In this document: in pieces, positions 51,111-60,238 of the stretch
Position numbering within the stretch: position 1 is the first letter of the stretch
Layout of the letters: every line of letters begins with the position of its first letter
NCBI GenBank assembly: GCA_964462525.1
Contig: CAYWWY010000010.1
Span: 1-64,000 of the forward strand
Direction of reading: 5' to 3'
Length of the DNA: 64,000 nt
Origin: CAYWWY01 sp964462525
GTDB lineage: Bacteria > Thermotogota > Thermotogae > MWEM01
Notes under the pieces: model-generated
Databases searched by the model: none
Seen by the model: only the letters and a program-made list of their open reading frames with translations
Told to the model about the DNA's origin: nothing
Translations under genes and position numbers: made by a program

Positions 51111-52763
51111 TTACATCCTTTCCGGTGTTGATACACCCAAAAGGGTGAGGCATTCCGCGATCATCTTCTTTACTGCCAAAGCCATTTGAAGCCGAGCATT
51201 TGATCGATCTTTATGAGCTGTATCTACAAAAACATGATCGGTATAGTACTGGTGAAACTTCGTAACCAAAGCAATCACATACCCACAGATTTTGTGCGGA
51301 GATAGCAACCGAATCGTATCTTCAATCACCTCAGGGAAAAGCATCATATCACGGATCAGCATATGTTCAGCATCCCCGTTCAATCGCTCTAAATCTTTCC
51401 CCAAAGAAACCGACATGCCTTTCTCTTGCGCATGTTCCATTAACCGACATATTCGCGCATACGCATATTGCACATAAAAGACCGGATTATCATTCGTCTG
51501 TTTCTTTGCCAGATCAATATCAAAGACCATCTGAGCATCTTTATCAACCATCGCATAAAAAAAACGTAATGAGTCCAGACCCACTTCATCGAGCAATTTG
51601 CCAAGGGTGTAGAATTCTCCAGATCGGGTTGACATCTTGACCATTTCCCCTTCTTTGCGAAGAGAGACCATCTGATGCAAAATGACTTGAAAAAAATCAT
51701 CGGGGATATTCAGAGCCTTTAGAGCGGCCTTCATCCGTGGGATATGACCATGGTGGTCTGCACCCCAAATATCGAATACTTGATTGAAACCGCGAAGAAA
51801 CTTCTGATAATGATAGGCGATATCTGTAAAGAAATAGGTTGGTGTACCGTCCGAACGGATCAGTACCTTATCTTCTTCATCTGCATATCGGGAAACCTTC
51901 AACCAAACGGCGCCATCTTTCTCGTACACCATTTCCGCTTCTTTCAGGCGATCAAACACATTTTGGACCAAACCGGTGGTGAATAGTTCTGCTTCGGAAG
52001 TGAATACATCAAATTGGATACATAATTGATCAAGTGTATTTTGAATCAACTCAAGCATTCGTTCTTTGGCTTTCTGCAAAAAAAGGACTTCTACCGAATC
52101 ATCCCAGCGATCGACGTACTCTGTTCCGATTTCTTCCGCTAAGGACTGGGCCATCGATAATAAGTATTCCCCGTGATACCCTCCTTCAGGAATCTCGTGG
52201 ATTTCACCAAATACCTCATTATAACGAACCCAGAAAGACCGCGCCAAGAGTCTCATTTGTTTTCCCGAATCGTTGAAATAGTATTCTTTTGTTACATGAA
52301 CTCCTGCTTTTTCCATTACTTTTGATAGCACATCTCCCAAAATGGCTTGACGTCCATGTCCAACCGTCAATGGCCCAGTAGGGTTTGCGCTCACAAACTC
52401 CAGCTGAATCTTTCGTTGTCGCTGGCTTCCGTTCCACTGAAACGGGGCTGCAAAAATCAACTCTCGTAAAAAATCCCGATAGATACTCTCATGAAGTTTC
52501 ATATTCACAAACCCAGGCCCTTCAATGCATACCGACGAAAACATTTGATCTTCCGCCATAATTGAAGAAAGTTCTTCTGCAAGCGCTTTTGGGTTTTTTT
52601 TAAGTGATTTTGCATAGATCATGGCGATATTAGATGAGAATTCCCCGAATTGGGGTTCAGGAATCTCAACCCGAAATCGGGACGGATCTGCAGAAATACC
52701 CAATGATTTCATAGCAGATGTAAGGCGATTGACAATCAAATTGCGTACGGAAGTATTCTTCAT
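51111..52763 (-). CDS. argS: Arginyl-tRNA synthetase
   Basis: The 550-residue class I synthetase has the N-terminal Add-1 domain (about 1-100), the HIGH-type motif as VGHGRQAILGDVL (with SANPTGPLTVGHGR), the KMSKS-like region MVKMSTRSGEF, and a C-terminal DALR anticodon domain ending PERM. Typical length. It overlaps the 3' end of the pseudopilin-like gene by 4 bp. Confidence 0.96.
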   Translation of the reverse strand: MKNTSVRNLIVNRLTSAMKSLGISADPSRFRVEIPEPQFGEFSSNIAMIYAKSLKKNPKALAEELSSIMAEDQMFSSVCIEGPGFVNMKLHESIYRDFLRELIFAAPFQWNGSQRQRKIQLEFVSANPTGPLTVGHGRQAILGDVLSKVMEKAGVHVTKEYYFNDSGKQMRLLARSFWVRYNEVFGEIHEIPEGGYHGEYLLSMAQSLAEEIGTEYVDRWDDSVEVLFLQKAKERMLELIQNTLDQLCIQFDVFTSEAELFTTGLVQNVFDRLKEAEMVYEKDGAVWLKVSRYADEEDKVLIRSDGTPTYFFTDIAYHYQKFLRGFNQVFDIWGADHHGHIPRMKAALKALNIPDDFFQVILHQMVSLRKEGEMVKMSTRSGEFYTLGKLLDEVGLDSLRFFYAMVDKDAQMVFDIDLAKKQTNDNPVFYVQYAYARICRLMEHAQEKGMSVSLGKDLERLNGDAEHMLIRDMMLFPEVIEDTIRLLSPHKICGYVIALVTKFHQYYTDHVFVDTAHKDRSNARLQMALAVKKMIAECLTLLGVSTPERM

Positions 52764-53086
52764 CCTTCTCCCTCCTGGGTTACGATACCGAACTCAAGGG
52801 AAAAAGGAAACCGTGAGGATCGGTATTCATAGATGAAAATCTCATAATCTTCTCCCAACGCGTACCTGCGGACTTCATACACATTGGGATGATCGCAATA
52901 CCCCTGGATTTGCGCTTTTCGCACAATATAATCAATTTGGTTCCTCTCTTCGATGATCAAGGATCTTCGGATTTGGATATCTCGATTTCGCTGACCGAAA
53001 TCCATTACGATCATGAAGAAGACCATGGATAGCCCCAGAAGCGCAATCACATCCAAAAGCAAAACAAAACCCTTTCGATGGTTCAT
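52760..53086 (-). CDS. Small pseudopilin-like membrane protein
   Basis: ATG at 53086 overlaps the previous stop (ATGA); a longer frame to 53110 has no ribosome binding site. The 108-residue protein begins MNHRKGFVLLLDVIALLGLS and continues as a long hydrophobic helix to about residue 30. This resembles a type IV prepilin start (short basic leader, G-F cleavage site), although the usual Glu5 is missing and an Asp appears at +6. The remainder is soluble with a Tyr-rich C-terminus. Could be a type II/IV minor pseudopilin or just a single-pass protein. Confidence 0.55.
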   Translation of the reverse strand: MNHRKGFVLLLDVIALLGLSMVFFMIVMDFGQRNRDIQIRRSLIIEERNQIDYIVRKAQIQGYCDHPNVYEVRRYALGEDYEIFIYEYRSSRFPFSLEFGIVTQEGEG

Positions 53087-53436
53087 AATGCCTCTTTCGC
53101 TTTTTTCCAAATCTCTTTTCCATAGAGCTTCAGGGATTTCACATGATCTGGTAGTGTAATATCTGGATGATTAATTGCTTCTAAAACCAGGTCCAAGGGA
53201 AGCGACGAGTTCACCCACACTTCGGTAATATCGACAGAACCATCTTCTTGCGCAGACGCCTTTGATATCGAGTTGGTAACTGCTTTAAGATACCGCTCTA
53301 AATCAGCATCCGACCAATTTGGATTGGGTTTTCTCTGAGATATCTCCAGTTTTCCTTTGTTCTCCGACGACAGAGGATTGGGTTTTCCTTTCCCTCTTCT
53401 CCGTTTCGACGGGCTTTTTTTGGTTCGTTTCTGATT
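53083..53436 (-). CDS. Small basic protein of unknown function
   Basis: TTG at 53436 is preferred because AAGGAGG lies 9 nt upstream; a GTG start near 53481 has none. The 117-residue product has a strongly basic N-terminus (NQKRTKKSPSKRRRGKGK) and a mixed helical C-terminal part (WSDADLERYLKAVTNSISKA...). I do not recognise a family. It is coupled by ATGA to the pseudopilin-like gene. Confidence 0.58.
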   Translation of the reverse strand, partial: NQKRTKKSPSKRRRGKGKPNPLSSENKGKLEISQRKPNPNWSDADLERYLKAVTNSISKASAQEDGSVDITEVWVNSSLPLDLVLEAINHPDITLPDHVKSLKLYGKEIWKKAKEAL

Positions 53437-53455
53437 CAAATGAGTAATCCTCCTT

Positions 53456-53721
53456 CTATGTACGAGAAGAAAAGAGACCAAGGGAACAATGAGCTACTTT
53501 GATATGAAGATGGTCCAATAAACCACCCTTTTTTCCGAGCGGAAGCTGANNNNNNNNNNNNNNNNNNNNNNNNNNNNNNNNNNNNNNNNNNNNNNNNNNN
53601 NNNNNNNNNNNNNNNNNNNNNNNNNNNNNNNNNNNNNNNNNNNNNNNNNCCACACCCTAGTTTCACCGCGTGATTTTTAAAAAAACTTAAGGAGAAACTC
53701 CCCTGTTTTCGTTTTTCTCAT
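53456..53721 (-). CDS. ORF interrupted by the assembly gap (partial)
   Basis: Downstream of murA, AGGAGGAGCCC precedes an ATG at 53721 and a short frame MRKTKTGEFLLKFF that stops after a run of seven T. A one-base slip would continue it as KNHAVKLGC into the 100-N gap. On the other side of the gap a frame reading KKGGLLDHLHIKVAHCSLG ends at 53456. The two sides may belong to one gene of unknown length. Neither side is enough for a family call. Confidence 0.3.
53550..53649. other. Assembly gap (100 N)
   Basis: Exactly one hundred undetermined bases, a conventional scaffold gap of unknown true length. Any gene between murA and the small basic protein is lost here. Confidence 0.98.
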
Positions 53722-53749
53722 TAATGGGCTCCTCCTACCACGATCCCAA

Positions 53750-55039
53750 TCATCCGATCGGTCCCTTCCCATTGCCATTTGTTGAGGGGACCACTTCGAC
53801 TTCCGCTCCGACACTCCGGAGTTTCTCCAGAATCTGGTCGTACCCTCGGAATACATGATCTACTTCCTGAACAACCGTCTCCCCGTCTGCATTCAAACCA
53901 GCTAAGATTAACGCAGCTGCGCAGCGCAAATCTGTTGCCCGAACGGGGGCGCCACTCAATTGTGGTATTCCTTCAACAATGATGCTCCCGTTTTCTATGT
54001 GAATCTTTGCACCCATCCTTTGAAGCTCAGGAACATGCATATGCCTCGTTTTAAAGACAGAATCGGAGATAAATGAAAATCCTTTGGACACCGCAGCAAC
54101 CGCTGTCATTTGAGGTTGCATATCGGTAGGGAAACCGGGATAGACTTGAACAAATGTTTCAGAAGACCTAGGGCGTGATCGGCACCGAACCAAAGCAATT
54201 CCATTCTCTATCTCAACCTCACTCCCAATTGAACGCATCTTTTGGAGTAAGCTTTCATTATGATCCGCCCGAATTCCATGGATTTCTAGCTCTCCCGATG
54301 TTACCATTGCTGCCATCATGTACGTCCCAGCTTCCATTCGATCAGGAATGATCTCATATTCAACTCCATGCATTTTTTCTACTCCCTGCACGCGCAGAGT
54401 GGACGTACCAATTCCTTCAATGGAAGCGCCCATTGCTTGGAGAAACAATGCCAATTCTTGAACTTCCGGTTCCAAAGCCGCATTGTTGATTACTACATTA
54501 ATGTTGTTCATAAGAACTGCTGTACTTAGAAGCTGTTCTGTAGCGCCAACGCTGGGAAATTTCAATACGATATTGACAAAATTGGGCTTCCATCTCCTGC
54601 GCGTCTGAACTACTCCGTGCGCAATATTGGCTTCAAACCCCAAAAGCTTTAATCCTTCAATATGCATGTCTACTGGTCGTACGCCGATCGAACATCCCCC
54701 GGGTAAAGGAACATCCGCTTCATTCGCCCGAACTGCTAATGGCCCTAAGATATTAAAGGACGCGCGCATCTTCCGTACTGCCTGATAGGGTATATTTTTC
54801 GTGTTCAAGGTTCCTGGTTGTACCGTCACTTGACCGTTTTGAAACGCGCATCGATATCCTACCGACTCAAGGATTTCGAGCATTGTGCGAACGTCGAATA
54901 AATTCGGTACATTGCGTAGGACAACCGGTTCATCGGTTAGTACAGTTGCTGCCAAAATCGGTAATACTGCATTCTTCGCTCCGGCGACTCGAATCTTCCC
55001 TTCTAGTGGCTTCCCCCCAATAATCCGCATATCATGCAT
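53750..55039 (-). CDS. murA: UDP-N-acetylglucosamine 1-carboxyvinyltransferase
   Basis: The 429-residue enzyme makes the first committed step of peptidoglycan synthesis (PEP addition to UDP-GlcNAc). It shows GGKPLEGKIRVAGAKNAVLP with the conserved Lys near 21, the catalytic cysteine loop PLPGGCSIGVRPVDMH (the fosfomycin target Cys is present), and the C-terminal DLRCAAALILAGL segment. The mutS2 gene ends 12 bp upstream. Confidence 0.96.
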   Translation of the reverse strand: MHDMRIIGGKPLEGKIRVAGAKNAVLPILAATVLTDEPVVLRNVPNLFDVRTMLEILESVGYRCAFQNGQVTVQPGTLNTKNIPYQAVRKMRASFNILGPLAVRANEADVPLPGGCSIGVRPVDMHIEGLKLLGFEANIAHGVVQTRRRWKPNFVNIVLKFPSVGATEQLLSTAVLMNNINVVINNAALEPEVQELALFLQAMGASIEGIGTSTLRVQGVEKMHGVEYEIIPDRMEAGTYMMAAMVTSGELEIHGIRADHNESLLQKMRSIGSEVEIENGIALVRCRSRPRSSETFVQVYPGFPTDMQPQMTAVAAVSKGFSFISDSVFKTRHMHVPELQRMGAKIHIENGSIIVEGIPQLSGAPVRATDLRCAAALILAGLNADGETVVQEVDHVFRGYDQILEKLRSVGAEVEVVPSTNGNGKGPIG

Positions 55040-55051
55040 AATACAACCCCC

Positions 55052-57463
55052 TCACAAAGTAATAATGGTGACTCCTGTACCTCCTTCTTGCGGTTTACCG
55101 ATCCGGTACGAACGGATTCTCGAATCGGAGGATAAAGCTCTCCAAATCCCCTCAGCCAGTCTTCCTGTTCCTTTCCCATGGATAATTCTTCCTTCGTTTC
55201 GATGGTCCATGATCAAAGAACCCATGAAATGCTCCACTCTTTCCAAAGCCTCTTCAACGGTGCATCCTCGGACATCAATCTCAGCAAAAACACTGTTTAG
55301 GGTTGCGCTTTGAGCAAAAAAGGGAACCGGTTGGCTTAGATTGTTTGTTTTGGGTGGGTTCGCAGGACTTAATCGAGATGAATCGACTTCAAGCCTGATC
55401 CCGTCAGAATCGATTGTTACTCGGTTATCTCGAATTTCCCGAACCTTGCACAAAGATTGAATCCCTTCCAATTGGACGAAATCCCCAATCTGAAACTGGT
55501 ATGGTTCTTCATCTCTTTTCTCTTTGCGAGGAGCCAGATCATCGATCTGATCTTTTACAGATAGAAAAAGGCCTGTTTCCATCCGATGCAGTTGTTGGTT
55601 TAACTGCTCTACATGACCTAACTCAAGCTTTTCTTCTCGCCTCAGCTCACCTAAGATTGTTTCTATGCTCCTCTTGATTTGTTTTAACTCCTTTTCCATA
55701 TCGGAAAAATCCCGTAAAAAACCATCATACTTCTTTTGCCTGAGTTTGTCAATCTGATTGGATAATTGATGCTCTTTGCTTTTTAATGAATTGAGCAAAA
55801 GCTGACTTTCTTCTTTTTGCTGAGACAATTGGATCTTTTCTTCATGCAAATTTCGGATGATCCGTTCCACTTCATCGAACTCTCTCCCGAAATGTGTTTT
55901 GGCGCGTTGGATAATCTCTTCCGGAAGCCCCAAGCGCCGAGCGATTTCCAAAGCGTTCGAACTACCCGCCACCCCCACCATCAGCCGATACGTTGGGGAT
56001 AGTGTATCGAGATCGAACTCAACAGCGGCGTTTTCGAGTCGATTGTTAGCGTAGGCGTACAATTTGAGAGGTGTTAGATGGGATGTAATCAAAAACGCGC
56101 ACCCTTTTTCCAGCAATGTATCGATGAGGCCCAAAGCTAATGCAGCCCCTTCAATTGGGTCCGTCCCTGCGCCCAACTCATCAAGAAGCACCAAGGAATT
56201 GAGGTTGATGGTTTGCGCAATCGATGCGATATTCCTTAAATGCCCGGAAAAAGTGCTTAAACTCTGCTGGATAGACTGTTCGTCGCCAATATCTGCCAAG
56301 ATATGGTCAAATGAACCCAATTCAGTTCCTTGCTTCGCTGGGACCGGAATCCCGCATTTTCCCATCAGATGAAGCAAACCAACTGTCTTCAAGGTTACCG
56401 TTTTCCCCCCTGTGTTGGGTCCTGTGATGATGATCCCTCGATACTCATCCTGAATGCGAACCGTTATCGGAACACAATGCTTCCCCAACAAAGGATGCTT
56501 CGCTTGGATCAGAGAAAAAGTCGAACTAGACGTCATTTGCGGGATTATCGCCTCTTGGGTTAATCCATACCGCGCACGGGCAAAAAGACCGTCAAAATCC
56601 ACCAATGCCTCAATGGTTTGGTCCATCTGATGGATGCTTTGCAAAATCCTTTGAGAGAACTCCCTGAGGATTCGATTGACTTCTTCGATTTCTTGCGATC
56701 TCAAATCCCTGATTTGATCGTTTAAACTGAGTAATCCTTCTGTTTCCATATAGACTGTTGCTTTGCTGGCGGATGAAGAATGAACAATGCCGCGAACTTG
56801 CGATCGACTGCTTGTTTTTATGGGCAAGACAAACCGACCATCCCTCAAAAAATATACTTGGTCTTGTAAATGATCTTTTAGCGATCCCCCCATGCATTTT
56901 TCGAGTTCTCGCTTGATCTTTCGTTCAGAAGCCTTCAATTCCGATCGAATGCTTTTCAGAGCCGCTGAAGCGCCATCTTTTACAGTGCCTTCCAGATCGA
57001 TTGCTTTCCATACTTTCTGGACAAAGTCTTTTTGGGGATGCATCACTTTAACACATTGCGCCACCGAGGGAAAAGACTCTTGATAAGCCCTGATGGTTTC
57101 TTGCAACCTTGAGACTCCATCCAAACAGCCAGCTAAACGCAACAACTGAAGAGGAGATAGAATTTCTCCCTTGCGGATCCATTCCACTTCCGGACGAATA
57201 TCAACAATTCCTCCCAGCGAAGGCTCTCCTACATCGCGCAGATATTCTAACACTTGGCGAACTCTATCCAACTCATCAAGCGGTTGCGAAAGGGGCTGAA
57301 GATTGTCAATCGCGCTTTTGCCATATTCGGAAAAACAGTACTGGGATATCATTTCTTTCACTTGACGGAATTCCAGCTTCTCAAAGGAATACGTGAATAG
57401 CCACCACCCGTAATAAGAAAATCTTCCAAGGCTATTATACACGATTTTTTTTGCTTTGTTCAT
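55052..57463 (-). CDS. mutS2: Endonuclease MutS2
   Basis: The protein has the MutS2 order: helical core (about 25-300), ATPase with GPNTGGKT Walker A and LLDELGAGTDP Walker B, a long coiled coil (about 520-640) and a C-terminal Smr domain (IDVRGCTVEEALERVEHF...IIHGKGTGRL). MutS2 works on recombination intermediates and, in Bacillus, on collided ribosomes. The start is uncertain: family similarity begins at FEKLEF (about residue 27), the ATG at 57463 has no Shine-Dalgarno, and a TATAAT lies inside the proposed coding part at 57434. The true start may be a rare codon closer to residue 25. Confidence 0.93.
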   Translation of the reverse strand: MNKAKKIVYNSLGRFSYYGWWLFTYSFEKLEFRQVKEMISQYCFSEYGKSAIDNLQPLSQPLDELDRVRQVLEYLRDVGEPSLGGIVDIRPEVEWIRKGEILSPLQLLRLAGCLDGVSRLQETIRAYQESFPSVAQCVKVMHPQKDFVQKVWKAIDLEGTVKDGASAALKSIRSELKASERKIKRELEKCMGGSLKDHLQDQVYFLRDGRFVLPIKTSSRSQVRGIVHSSSASKATVYMETEGLLSLNDQIRDLRSQEIEEVNRILREFSQRILQSIHQMDQTIEALVDFDGLFARARYGLTQEAIIPQMTSSSTFSLIQAKHPLLGKHCVPITVRIQDEYRGIIITGPNTGGKTVTLKTVGLLHLMGKCGIPVPAKQGTELGSFDHILADIGDEQSIQQSLSTFSGHLRNIASIAQTINLNSLVLLDELGAGTDPIEGAALALGLIDTLLEKGCAFLITSHLTPLKLYAYANNRLENAAVEFDLDTLSPTYRLMVGVAGSSNALEIARRLGLPEEIIQRAKTHFGREFDEVERIIRNLHEEKIQLSQQKEESQLLLNSLKSKEHQLSNQIDKLRQKKYDGFLRDFSDMEKELKQIKRSIETILGELRREEKLELGHVEQLNQQLHRMETGLFLSVKDQIDDLAPRKEKRDEEPYQFQIGDFVQLEGIQSLCKVREIRDNRVTIDSDGIRLEVDSSRLSPANPPKTNNLSQPVPFFAQSATLNSVFAEIDVRGCTVEEALERVEHFMGSLIMDHRNEGRIIHGKGTGRLAEGIWRALSSDSRIRSYRIGKPQEGGTGVTIITL
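57434..57439 (-). promoter_or_regulatory. -10 box at the mutS2 start
   Basis: TATAAT on the - strand, 24-29 bp inside the longest mutS2 frame. If it is the real -10 box, the transcript starts after the ATG at 57463, so mutS2 must start further in, perhaps leaderless. No good -35 match. Confidence 0.35.
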
Positions 57464-57484
57464 TCACGGTTTTTGTGGTACAAT
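57456..57484 (+). promoter_or_regulatory. Promoter of the FAD-subunit gene
   Basis: TTGTTC (57456-57461), a 17-bp spacer and TACAAT (57479-57484) with an extended TG; the ATG is 38 bp downstream. It is divergent from, and close to, the mutS2 start. Confidence 0.65.
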
Positions 57485-57521
57485 AATTCACCACCTTCTG
57501 GAAATATAAGGAGATGATCCC

Positions 57522-58364
57522 ATGAGTATGGTTCGCATCCGTTTTCCAAAGTCTGAGCAGGAATTATCTGCAATGATCCAAGAACCTGCCGCAGTTATTT
57601 TAAACGGCGGAACGGATCTAATGGTTCAAATGAGAGCAGGAAGAAAGAAACCCACGCTGCTCGTTTCATTAGAACATCTGTCTGTGGGACAAAGCATCCA
57701 GGAAGAGAAAGACTGGATCGAAATAAGCTGTCGGACGACCTTCGCGGAAATCCTGCGATCCAGACCAATTTTCCTTTATTTCCCTATTTTGGCTCAGGCA
57801 AGCGCGGAAGTGGGTTCTTCCCAAATCCGGAATCGAGCCACTTTGGTAGGTAATCTTGTCAATGCTTCGCCAGCAGGCGACGGGATCTTAGCGCTCATCC
57901 TTTTGGATGCGGAAATAGAAGTACGCCGAGGACCCAAAGATTCCTATAGAACCCCTTTGGAACAGTTCATTCTTGGCCCAGGAAAAACATCTCTTCAAGC
58001 GGGAGAATATGTTTACTCGATCCGAATTCCGAAACCGGTTCAACCCAACTACCAGTGCTTTGCTAAAGTGGGAAAACGAAAAGCGATGGCGATTTCAATC
58101 GCAAGCATGGGAGCAGTCATTTGTGTTGAGAATCAAATTATTCAATCTTTGCGTCTGGGATTTGGGTCGGTGGGTCCCAAGGTGATCCAGGTTCATGAAG
58201 CAGAAGCCTATGCGAGAGGGACTCGTTGGGATGCGGATACGTTGAAAGCGATCGGAGGCATTGTCGGTCGTTCTGTTCAACCGATTGACGATGTGCGGGC
58301 TACTGCAAAGTACCGTCGAAGGGTTTGCGAAAACCTCGTGCAAAAAATCTTTTCTGTCTCTTGA
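57522..58364 (+). CDS. Orphan molybdenum-hydroxylase FAD-binding (CoxM/XdhB-type) subunit
   Basis: The 280-residue protein has the FAD-domain motifs of the CutM/CoxM/XdhB family: ILNGGTDLMVQM (residues 25-36) and QIRNRATLVGNLVNASPAGD (about 100-120), and the C-terminal CO-dehydrogenase flavoprotein domain. These subunits shuttle electrons between a molybdopterin catalytic subunit and a [2Fe-2S] subunit. Neither partner gene is near. It may team with proteins encoded elsewhere, or be a stand-alone FAD protein. It is followed by a convergent ABC exporter gene. Confidence 0.87.
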   Translation: MSMVRIRFPKSEQELSAMIQEPAAVILNGGTDLMVQMRAGRKKPTLLVSLEHLSVGQSIQEEKDWIEISCRTTFAEILRSRPIFLYFPILAQASAEVGSSQIRNRATLVGNLVNASPAGDGILALILLDAEIEVRRGPKDSYRTPLEQFILGPGKTSLQAGEYVYSIRIPKPVQPNYQCFAKVGKRKAMAISIASMGAVICVENQIIQSLRLGFGSVGPKVIQVHEAEAYARGTRWDADTLKAIGGIVGRSVQPIDDVRATAKYRRRVCENLVQKIFSVS

Positions 58365-58447
58365 AGTGATTCTTACTCTTTTCTCATATTTCATAATGAT
58401 CGTTTCAAATACTCATATCCTTTGGCCAAGTGGATGCATTAGCACCT

Positions 58448-59413
58448 TCAACCCAAGTAGATGTGCTTGACGATCTCTTCAATCCCGGGTTCGGCAATGT
58501 GAAAATCTTGGATTTCGAACCGAGATAGAAGAAACCGAATGATCTCGGCTGGATTCTTTCCTTGAGGAAAGCTGATGACCATTTGCCGTCTGGATGGTTC
58601 ATAAGTGGCTCCAATCCTCTGGATCTCAATCAATTGCTGATCATGGATCTCTTGTTGTGCTTGGCTCAAAGTTGCGATTAATCGACGTTCTAAAGGAATC
58701 AATTGCTTTAGCGATTCCAAGGAACCATGGAATGCAATTCGACCCTGGTTGAGAATAAGAATGCTCTGACAAAGTATTTCGATCTCGGGTAGATCATGGG
58801 TTGTTAGGAAGACGGTCGTTCCTTCTTTATGAATTTGCTGCAAAAAATCCAATACCCGTTGTTTCGAGAGCAAATCAAGACCGATGGTTGGTTCGTCAAG
58901 GAAAAGGATATCCGGTTTGTGCAAAACAGCTGCGCCAAGTTCAGCGCGCATCCGTTGCCCAAGACTCAGTTGTCTTACAGGCTGATGGAAAAAAGAATCC
59001 AATTCGAGCATTTCTCTCACCCAGGCCAGACGGAGTCGAAAATCCTCCTGCCGAACCCGATAGATGGCTCTGAGCAATTGATATGTATCTTGAACAGGAA
59101 GATCCCACCACATCTGAGACTTTTGACCGAATACAACCCCAATTTGTCGAACAAAGCGCTTCCGGTCTTTCCAAGGGCACAATCCATTGACCAAAACGGT
59201 TCCGTGTTCCGGTGTCATAATACCCGTAAGAATTTTAACAGTAGTTGACTTTCCTGCCCCATTGGGTCCAATGTATCCCAAAAAAGAACCTTTTTCGAGG
59301 GAAAGGCTGATTCCCTGCAAGGCATGAATCTTTTTCCGGACCCGGCGAAACCCTTTTCGTTCGTAAATTACATACTCTTTCTCTAGATCCTGGATCTGAA
59401 TATACTCCTTCAC
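58448..59413 (-). CDS. ABC-2 exporter ATP-binding protein
   Basis: The 321-residue ATPase has an N-terminal ABC domain (Walker A GPNGAGKST, signature LSLGQRMR, Walker B ILFLDEPTIGLDL, switch TTHD) and a C-terminal extension of about 90 residues, as in COG4586-type ATPases of ABC-2 exporters. It would power the two permeases encoded just upstream. The transported substrate of this three-part family is not known. Confidence 0.92.
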   Translation of the reverse strand: MKEYIQIQDLEKEYVIYERKGFRRVRKKIHALQGISLSLEKGSFLGYIGPNGAGKSTTVKILTGIMTPEHGTVLVNGLCPWKDRKRFVRQIGVVFGQKSQMWWDLPVQDTYQLLRAIYRVRQEDFRLRLAWVREMLELDSFFHQPVRQLSLGQRMRAELGAAVLHKPDILFLDEPTIGLDLLSKQRVLDFLQQIHKEGTTVFLTTHDLPEIEILCQSILILNQGRIAFHGSLESLKQLIPLERRLIATLSQAQQEIHDQQLIEIQRIGATYEPSRRQMVISFPQGKNPAEIIRFLLSRFEIQDFHIAEPGIEEIVKHIYLG

Positions 59414-59460
59414 ATTCTTTTCCTCCCTTCAGCCCCTTCTTATTCGTGATTCATCCCCCA

Positions 59461-60237
59461 TTATGTACCGGTGCTTGCGTATCTACGGATCCCGAGTTTC
59501 CAAATCCCCAAACAGACCGGAATCAAGCCGCATATGGCAAACCATGGTGCAAACAAGGCGATCAACGAATCGGTCTTTCCAAAATGGAATGCCATCGGGT
59601 AATAACCAACCGTAGCCAATGGGATGACAAAAGTCAACAGATACCGGATCACTGAAGGATAGATCGAAGCAGGATAACTAGCGGCGGTTCTTGTTGCGTA
59701 AAAAGCCAAAACAGTCAGGTCCGAGTTCTTGATTGTCCAAAACGCAACTGCAGCCAATATCAGATTAATCAAAAAGTTGATGATGATCGAAGCGATAATC
59801 AATACCACGTATAATCCAAGAAAACTTATATCCCAATCGGGAATTTGGCTTAACCCAAAAGCGCCGATTGCAAAACCTTCGAAAATATTCCCCATCCGTT
59901 TCCAGTCAACTTTTTGCAAAAGCAGTTGCGGAATCAAACCCATAGGCCGAACCATTAATCCATCAAATCTTCCGGTGAGCAGAAGCTCTTCAAAGCGATG
60001 AACCCCTTCTCCAAAGATCCGATATGCGCCATACCCAACTTCCATGATCGAGAACAAAAGAGCAATCTCCCCAATACTCCATCCCCCAATGATCGGAAAT
60101 GCGCGCATCACAAAATACAGGAGAAAAAAATCGGATGCCATCATCAAACCATTGAATACCATTTCCATCCAGAAATTCGCCCGGTACTCTCTTTGCATCT
60201 TCCAACTAATCCCGATCAAGCTCAAGATAATCTGCAT
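59461..60237 (-). CDS. ABC-2 family permease (COG3694/COG4587 type) 1
   Basis: ATG at 60237 follows AGGGAGGATG; it sits 2 bp after the stop of the preceding gene. The 258-residue protein has six membrane segments in the ABC-2 pattern and starts MQIILSLIGISWKMQREYRANFW. Typical of the permease that pairs with a similar second permease. An upstream start at 60258 is possible but would overlap. Confidence 0.88.
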   Translation of the reverse strand: MQIILSLIGISWKMQREYRANFWMEMVFNGLMMASDFFLLYFVMRAFPIIGGWSIGEIALLFSIMEVGYGAYRIFGEGVHRFEELLLTGRFDGLMVRPMGLIPQLLLQKVDWKRMGNIFEGFAIGAFGLSQIPDWDISFLGLYVVLIIASIIINFLINLILAAVAFWTIKNSDLTVLAFYATRTAASYPASIYPSVIRYLLTFVIPLATVGYYPMAFHFGKTDSLIALFAPWFAICGLIPVCLGIWKLGIRRYASTGT

Positions 60238-60238
60238 A

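Noticed and set aside
53436..53666. Open frames running through the N gap
   Set aside because: The translated gap is undefined, so these frames are artefacts of reading N as sense.
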